Source: Sphingobacterium sp. ML3W
GTDB lineage: Bacteria > Bacteroidota > Bacteroidia > Sphingobacteriales > Sphingobacteriaceae
Reading direction: 5' to 3'
Assembly: GCF_029542085.1 (NCBI RefSeq)
Contig: NZ_CP107036.1
Location: forward strand, 4,960,001-5,024,000
Length of the DNA stretch: 64,000 nt
Shown here: piece after piece, positions 58,799 through 64,000 of the stretch
Layout of the letters: each line of letters opens with the position of its first letter
Position numbering within the stretch: the stretch's first letter is position 1
The notes under the pieces: generated by a model
What the model was told of the DNA's origin: nothing
The model's database searches: none
What the model saw: the letters and a program-made list of their open reading frames with translations, nothing else
Program-made: the position numbers and the translations under genes

Positions 58799-61700
58799 TT
58801 ATGATAACATCTGTTTGAGTAGGTTTAGCGCGTAGCTTATTGTATTTACATTACTTAGCGCAAGGCGAAGCTGCCCTTTAACCTCTTTGAGATTGCTGAT
58901 TTCAGGGTGGGACTGCACAAAAGACAGGACCCGACCAAATTGATCCGATTCGAAATAACTCGATTTTGGGTTATTGACAAAATATCCTTTTAAAGTATTC
59001 TTCTTATAAGATATCTTTTCGAACCCAATTGTTTTTCCAAACCATTGCAGACGTAAAGTATTGAATAGTTCGAATACTTCGTGCGGGATCGGGCCAAAGC
59101 GGTCTTCGAGTTCTTTCTCAAATGCCGCCAGCTGCTGTTCGTTATCGAGTTTGGAAAGCTCCGTATAGAGATTATAGCGTTCGGTGATATTCGTTACGTA
59201 CTCATCGGGGATTAATACTTCAAGATCTGTGTCTATTTGTGTAAAATTAACATATTTGCGTTCTTGTTCATCCGCAAACACCTCCGAGAACTCATCGTCT
59301 TTCAGTTCTTGGATGGCTTCATCCAAGATTTTGTGATACATTTCAAAACCTATTTCAGCAATAAAACCCGATTGTTCTCCGCCCAGTAGATTGCCTGAAC
59401 CCCGGATATCTAAGTCTCGCATGGCAACATTGAATCCCGAACCTAGTTCTGAGAATTCCTCTATCGCCGAAAGCCGTTTGTATGCCTCCGATGTTAATGT
59501 CGATAATGGTGGACTCAATAAATAACAGAAGGCTTTTTTATTCGAACGACCTACACGGCCCCGCATCTGGTGAAGGTCACTCAAACCGAACATATGCGCA
59601 TGGTTGATGATAATGGTATTGGCATTCGGAATATCCAGACCTGCTTCAATAATCGTAGTTGCGATAAGTACATCAAAATCATGGTTGATGAATTTGAGCA
59701 TCACGTCTTCCAATTCATCACCCTCCAGCTGACCATGGGCCACACCAACACGTGCCCCGGGTACGAGCTTGCGGATTAAATTGCCCAATTGAGGAAGGTC
59801 AGCCACGCGGTTATGAATAAAGAAAACCTGTCCGCCTCGATCGAGTTCATAACTGACTGCTTCACCGATCAATGATTCATTAAATACGTGAAGCTCGGTC
59901 TGTACCGGTTGACGATTGGGTGGAGGAGTAGATATAATGCTTAGATCTCGCGCTCCCATCAAGGAGAAATGCAATGTCCTTGGGATAGGGGTTGCTGTTA
60001 AGGTCAACGAGTCCACATTGGCGCGCATAGCCTTTAACTTCTCTTTCGCGGCAACACCAAATTTCTGCTCCTCATCAATAATCATCAAACCCAGATCCTT
60101 GAACTTGACATCCTTACTCACCAAGCGATGCGTACCGATAATAATATCTATTTTTCCTTCCGCAAGACGAGTCAAAGTATCCTTGATCTGCTTCGTCGTT
60201 TTAAAACGGTTGATGTAGTCAATATTGCATGGAAGCCCTTTTAGGCGCTCTGTAAATGTACGGTGATGCTGTAATGCTAAGATGGTTGTTGGAACTAACA
60301 CAGCAACTTGTTTGCTATCTGCAACGGCTTTAAATGCTGCCCGGATGGCAACTTCTGTCTTTCCAAATCCGACATCACCACAGATCAACCGGTCCATTGG
60401 ATGTGGCGATTCCATATCTTTTTTTACATCTGCAGTAGCCTTTTCCTGATCTGGGGTATCCTCATAGATAAACGATGCCTCCAGTTCATTCTGCAAATAG
60501 CTGTCTGGAGAGAAGGCATTCCCATGCTGAGCCTTCCGTTTTGCATAGAGCATAATCAGGTCACGGGCAATATCCTTGACCTTCTTCTTGGTCGTTTTCT
60601 TTAATTTATCCCAGGCATCCGTACCGAGCTTGTTCATTTTCGGAACCGTACCCTCCTTGCCCGAATATTTTGAAATCCGGTTTAACGAGTTGATATTGAC
60701 ATAAAGCAAATCATTGTCTGCATAGATCAGCCGGATCATCTCCTGTGACTTGCCGTTGACATCGACCTTTTCAAGACCGCCATATCGGCCCACACCATGA
60801 TCAATATGGGTGATAAAATCTCCGGGTTTAAGATCCCGTAGATCTTTTAGCGTGATTGCCTGCGAACGTTCGTATGCTTTTTTTCGTTTGTATTTGTAGT
60901 ACCTGTCAAATATCTGATGATCAGTATAACAAGCAAATTTCAAGCTGTCATCCCTAAAGCCTTCACGCAATGCTTTATGAATAGGGATAAACGTAGCCGC
61001 TTTGTCAAGATCCTCCAATATCGTATAGATCCGTTCAACCTGTTTCGTTGAATCCGAAAAGATCAGATTCTGGATCCGATGGCTCTCATTTTCCTTGAAA
61101 TTATGGATCAGCAGATTAAAGTCTTTATTAAAAGATGGTTGTGGATGAATATCAAACTTGATCGTGACTTCCCCCTTATAGAAAAACTGTTTTCCAAATT
61201 CAATGATCGGGAAATCAAAAAATAGGGCATTGAGGTTTTTCTCATCGGTAAATTCATACTCTGGATTATGCCATTCCGGATTATCTTTTTTCTGTTTATC
61301 GGTCAGACTGGCCCAAAGTTGTTTCGCTTTTTTCAACCCGTCCTTGACAATATCCAGTGTAAACTGGGCATCTTTAATCCAGATGGAAGCCCCCTGATCG
61401 ATATATTCCAATAAGGAAATGTGCTGCGAGGTCAGGAACTTGGCCTGAACATTCGGAACAATGGTAACCTTATGGATTTTATTGACCGAGAGCTGAGATT
61501 CAATGTCAAATGTTCGAATGCTTTCGATATCATCGCCAAAGAATTCGATGCGGTAGGGAAGGTCATTCGAGAAAGAAAAAATATCTACGATACCACCTCG
61601 TATTGCAAATTGCCCAGGTTCATAGACAAAATCTACACGTTCGAAATCATATTCGATCAAAAACTCATTGATAAAATCAATACTTAAAGCAGTGTTTTCT

Positions 61701-62137
61701 GTAATCTCCAGCGTGTTTTTCTCCAGATCGGTACGATTGATTACCTTTTCAGCAATTGCTTCCGGGTAGGTGACTACCATCTTTGGTAATTCAGACGTAT
61801 GATTGAGCGAACTTAATGTTTCAGCACGCTGTAGTACGTTTGCCGAATCCGTCTGTGTGAAATCAAAAGCTTTTCGGTAAGAAGAGGGGAAAAAAAGTAC
61901 CTGTTTGTCCAATAAGCTTTCCAGGTCACTCAGAAAGTAGGAGGCATCTTCATGCGTTGGCAAAATAAAGACCATTGGACGCTCCTGCAATTTGTAGGAT
62001 GAGACGGCAATGAATGCATCCGAAGAACCGATAAGACCTTTCAGTTGAATCTTTGGATTTTTGGACTGCATAGCCTTTGTAAGCGACTGGACTGATTCGC
62101 TTTGGCTGTATTTTTCTAGTATTTCTTGAATTCCCAC
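58799..62137 (-). CDS. mfd: Transcription-repair coupling factor
   Basis: Mfd removes stalled RNA polymerase and recruits UvrA. The 1112-residue protein contains the UvrB-like N-terminal module (YEPGQFAIRGGIVDIFSF), the RNAP-interaction domain (FITHIDHGVGRYGGLEKV), and the RecG-like helicase with Walker A GDVGFGKTE, the DEEQ box IIDEEQKFG, TATPIPRT and the TRG region (DLHQMRGRVGRS), then the C-terminal D7 domain. The start is GTG at 62137 or TTG at 62143; no ATG is available. Length is near the family norm. Confidence 0.97.
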   Translation of the reverse strand: MGIQEILEKYSQSESVQSLTKAMQSKNPKIQLKGLIGSSDAFIAVSSYKLQERPMVFILPTHEDASYFLSDLESLLDKQVLFFPSSYRKAFDFTQTDSANVLQRAETLSSLNHTSELPKMVVTYPEAIAEKVINRTDLEKNTLEITENTALSIDFINEFLIEYDFERVDFVYEPGQFAIRGGIVDIFSFSNDLPYRIEFFGDDIESIRTFDIESQLSVNKIHKVTIVPNVQAKFLTSQHISLLEYIDQGASIWIKDAQFTLDIVKDGLKKAKQLWASLTDKQKKDNPEWHNPEYEFTDEKNLNALFFDFPIIEFGKQFFYKGEVTIKFDIHPQPSFNKDFNLLIHNFKENESHRIQNLIFSDSTKQVERIYTILEDLDKAATFIPIHKALREGFRDDSLKFACYTDHQIFDRYYKYKRKKAYERSQAITLKDLRDLKPGDFITHIDHGVGRYGGLEKVDVNGKSQEMIRLIYADNDLLYVNINSLNRISKYSGKEGTVPKMNKLGTDAWDKLKKTTKKKVKDIARDLIMLYAKRKAQHGNAFSPDSYLQNELEASFIYEDTPDQEKATADVKKDMESPHPMDRLICGDVGFGKTEVAIRAAFKAVADSKQVAVLVPTTILALQHHRTFTERLKGLPCNIDYINRFKTTKQIKDTLTRLAEGKIDIIIGTHRLVSKDVKFKDLGLMIIDEEQKFGVAAKEKLKAMRANVDSLTLTATPIPRTLHFSLMGARDLSIISTPPPNRQPVQTELHVFNESLIGEAVSYELDRGGQVFFIHNRVADLPQLGNLIRKLVPGARVGVAHGQLEGDELEDVMLKFINHDFDVLIATTIIEAGLDIPNANTIIINHAHMFGLSDLHQMRGRVGRSNKKAFCYLLSPPLSTLTSEAYKRLSAIEEFSELGSGFNVAMRDLDIRGSGNLLGGEQSGFIAEIGFEMYHKILDEAIQELKDDEFSEVFADEQERKYVNFTQIDTDLEVLIPDEYVTNITERYNLYTELSKLDNEQQLAAFEKELEDRFGPIPHEVFELFNTLRLQWFGKTIGFEKISYKKNTLKGYFVNNPKSSYFESDQFGRVLSFVQSHPEISNLKEVKGQLRLALSNVNTISYALNLLKQMLS

Positions 62138-62143
62138 GAGCAA

Positions 62144-62352
62144 AAATTTCGAATAATTGCGAATTTAATTAATTCCTCGAAAGTATATGGTATATTGTGC
62201 TAAATTTTTTGGTAAAAAAACTTGTCGAAAAGATAACTTTTGCTACCGGGACAAAAAGGGAATATCCCATGAATGGCGAGCGAGAGTATTTTGGCAAACG
62301 ACCAGTTGTGCTGCCTCTCATTGAAGACTAACAATTGAGGTTCCGCAATGAA
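62144..62352. other. Intergenic region upstream of mfd
   Basis: AT-rich at its left end near mfd. A 20-codon frame on the plus strand (62270-62332) is too short to support. No strong hairpin or promoter consensus found. Confidence 0.35.
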
Positions 62353-62484
62353 TTATTTTGCTAAGTGGAATGTATAAGCAAAGGCTAATAAGATTAAAAG
62401 GATCGCTAAATAGATTAATTTATATTGCTCGTAGGCAGTAACACGATAGGATCCAATTTTAACACGGTTTTTGCTGTTTCTCAT
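62353..62484 (-). CDS. 43-residue single-pass membrane protein
   Basis: A small gene starting MRNSKNRVKIGSYRVTAYEQ, followed by one strongly hydrophobic helix (about residues 21-38, YKLIYLAILLILLAFAY) and a short tail THLAK-like end. The basic N-terminus predicts a cytoplasmic N-terminus. Its ATG begins 2 nt after the stop of the upstream gene, so the two are almost certainly co-translated. Below the usual length cut-off for gene calling, it would be missed easily. Function unknown. Confidence 0.78.
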   Translation of the reverse strand: MRNSKNRVKIGSYRVTAYEQYKLIYLAILLILLAFAYTFHLAK

Positions 62485-62486
62485 AA

Positions 62487-63071
62487 TTAATTCAGGTCGA
62501 GCTCAATTCGCTGTTCACTAATATAGCTTTTTAATGTTGTATTACCAAAAGCATGTAGTGCGTTTTGAAAATCTTCCCGATAATCGAACTGAAAGTCCTC
62601 ATGAAGTTTATCATATTTACCGACAGCATGTTTAATACGGCCCGTGATATATTTATGCAATTTATGGGCTGCCGATTGATAAGATGAATCAAATAGTCGC
62701 TCATAGTCGCTGATGACCCGTTGTAGGATATAAAAACGGAATTCAGCTTCACTGGTTTTGTCTTTGGTGACTTTCTCATGCTCGTTCACCAGACCGCTTG
62801 CCTGTTTGACCAGCTTGCTCAGCCCGATAAAATTGCTGTGATGCGGTGTATTGCCAATCTGACTTGTTCCAATGTCAAACAATTGAGCTAATTGCTTCCG
62901 CAATTTATCAATACGTTCCTCCAGATCATATTCATTCTCCAACAATTGAAAATGCAATTGTTTCATCAGCATTTTGTCCTTACTGATCAGACGGACAAGT
63001 AATTTGTCTTTTTCTTTTTGAGGTAGCTCTAGGACAGCTTTCTTTAACTCGGCATCTTGATGTAGAGACAT
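62487..63071 (-). CDS. Conserved-looking helical protein of unknown function
   Basis: A 194-residue soluble, mostly helical protein. The N-terminal segment (VLELPQKEKDKLLVRLISKDKMLMKQLHF) is followed by a coiled-coil stretch (YDLEERIDKLRKQLAQLF) and a helical C-terminal domain with many aromatic/basic residues. There is no signal peptide or membrane segment, and no enzyme motif. It is translationally coupled to a 43-residue membrane protein, which may anchor it. Confidence 0.75.
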   Translation of the reverse strand: MSLHQDAELKKAVLELPQKEKDKLLVRLISKDKMLMKQLHFQLLENEYDLEERIDKLRKQLAQLFDIGTSQIGNTPHHSNFIGLSKLVKQASGLVNEHEKVTKDKTSEAEFRFYILQRVISDYERLFDSSYQSAAHKLHKYITGRIKHAVGKYDKLHEDFQFDYREDFQNALHAFGNTTLKSYISEQRIELDLN

Positions 63072-63248
63072 AGTGTTTGCGTAAAATTATCTTGTTATTA
63101 GCGATTAAAGAGCAAAGATGAAAGACTCCTGATTGTTCAGCTAATAGTCCGTTATCCTTGCTCCTTTATCCATATCTTATCAACCGTCCTGAATATGTGG
63201 GCAGAAAGTGTCATCCTGATCCCACACTATAGGTCAGCTGGTTGATTG

Positions 63249-64000
63249 TTAATACAATATTCTAAATTTGATCGTATTGTCAATCTGCTTCAATTGCTTC
63301 AATAGATCTTTATCATATTCGCCCTGGATATCTGTAACGGCATAGCCAATATCGCTCCTAGTCATTAAGAACTGTGCAACGATATTGATGTTGTTTTGTG
63401 CATAGACCTTATTGATTTGGGCCATGATACCCGGTACGTTTTTATGGATATGCAGTAATCTTGTCACCTGTTTTACTTTTGGTAATACGAGATTCGGGAA
63501 ATTACGGCTGAGATAGGTGTCACCATTGTTGATAAACTCGGCCATGCGACGTGGTATAAATTCCGAATTTTTCTTTTTACTTTTCTTATCATCAAATACG
63601 ACAATTCCCTTAGCATTGCAAATATCTTTATTGATATGCCCCTTGATGTCGCCCAAATAACCGATTGTTTTTAATTTATCTGCCTGTTGAAGCTGTTCAT
63701 CAGTGATATCGATATTGTCGCCTAGCAAAAGCATGCCAACATCTTTTATATATTTCTCTTCGAAAGTTTCTTTTGTACGGATCGAGAAACCATCTCTTTT
63801 CAGAATATGAGCAGCAATCTCCGGAACATCCCCGACAATGAGACAAAGGATGCGGTTTTTAGGATAAGAGATCGCACGTGGCAGATCATTGACATATAGG
63901 AATTCATCAAAGCTAGGCGTGATGAAATCCGCTTTTTCAGTGACACTTTTACGTTGGATGTTCTCGGTGAAGGCAAAAAACTTTTCGATTAAACCCGATT
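63249..64000 (-). CDS. SerA-like protein, C-terminal part (5' truncated by window)
   Basis: The frame stays open to the window edge, giving at least 250 residues; the internal ATG at 63734 is probably not the start. The last 72 residues are an ACT domain very like that of D-3-phosphoglycerate dehydrogenase (RLLHIHKNVPGIMAQINKVY to TIKFRILY). Before it come a SerA-like hinge (EFINNGDTYLSRNFPNLVLP) and a stretch resembling the SerA substrate-binding half (GLLLGDNIDITDEQLQ-like, LKTIGYLGDI, KGIVVFDD). The NAD-binding domain that should separate them is absent. The gene may be a duplicated, degenerate SerA module fused to something upstream. Confidence 0.7.
   Translation of the reverse strand, partial: SGLIEKFFAFTENIQRKSVTEKADFITPSFDEFLYVNDLPRAISYPKNRILCLIVGDVPEIAAHILKRDGFSIRTKETFEEKYIKDVGMLLLGDNIDITDEQLQQADKLKTIGYLGDIKGHINKDICNAKGIVVFDDKKSKKKNSEFIPRRMAEFINNGDTYLSRNFPNLVLPKVKQVTRLLHIHKNVPGIMAQINKVYAQNNINIVAQFLMTRSDIGYAVTDIQGEYDKDLLKQLKQIDNTIKFRILY

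Noticed and set aside
62270..62332. 20-codon frame on the plus strand (MNGEREYFGKRPVVLPLIED)
   Set aside because: Too short, no promoter or ribosome-binding evidence; expected by chance.

Overview
The window looks like chromosomal DNA of a Bacteroidota bacterium of the family Sphingobacteriaceae, most likely Sphingobacterium or a close relative. The evidence is the moderate-AT composition, a SusC/SusD pair, many Bacteroidota-type promoters (TTG/TTTG, about 19-20 nt, then TAnnTTTG), the weakness of Shine-Dalgarno sites, and lineage families such as DUF4293, DUF5689, DUF1684, LemA/TPM and the SDR-type threonine dehydrogenase. I see no CRISPR array, insertion sequence, prophage or rRNA. Most of the region is core genome. 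It is fairly gene-dense, with many strand switches, usually separated by strong bidirectional hairpin terminators.

Layout. 1-4.6 kb: end of an ABC exporter, a NeuD/PglD-like acyltransferase, small membrane or secreted proteins, ung, and an Lrp/AsnC regulator. 4.9-8.6 kb: sufBCD iron-sulfur assembly operon (no sufS or sufE beside it), divergent from lrp across a region rich in repeats and palindromes. 9-17.3 kb: MFS transporter, tRNA-Gly(GCC), an FAD-dependent oxidoreductase, a lemA-TPM-TPM cluster, a TlpA-like oxidoreductase, a lipoprotein and pfkA. 17.7-24.7 kb: a DsbD electron relay split over two genes, birA, rsfS, ftsH, a LUD-domain gene and a rhomboid protease. 24.7-25.8 kb: a broken comM/yifB. 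26-29 kb: a YtxH/holin-X-like envelope cluster, fcl and trmB. 29.7-35.7 kb: SusC/SusD/DUF5689 outer-membrane uptake operon without a catabolic enzyme. 36.5-44.1 kb: trhO, a six-gene surface-glycan operon (DeoR regulator, flippase, three glycosyltransferases, DUF3820) and a repeat protein with eight GF(K/T)PRFK motifs. 44.2-49.8 kb: tdh-yebC, asd, an exported DUF1684-peptide deformylase fusion, ruvX and ybeY. 50-58.6 kb: a methyltransferase, ndk, ispH, hemH, a metallophosphoesterase, galT-galK and a Cys/Met-metabolism PLP enzyme. 58.8-64 kb: mfd, a 43-residue membrane protein not readily called by length-filtered gene finding, its coupled partner, and the C-terminal part of a SerA-like protein running off the edge.

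The most unusual observations are: (1) a signal-peptide-bearing fusion of DUF1684 to a peptide deformylase with all three catalytic motifs; (2) the GF(K/T)PRFK repeat protein; (3) five AGTAT motifs at an exact 11-nt period upstream of the SusC operon; (4) several genes whose start codon lies only 4-7 nt after the -7 box, predicting leaderless mRNAs; (5) comM inactivated by an apparent microhomology deletion; (6) a 90-nt three-way-junction-like palindrome between ung and lrp; (7) a SerA-like module that seems to lack its NAD-binding domain. All functional statements are read from sequence and family knowledge; no database search was run.
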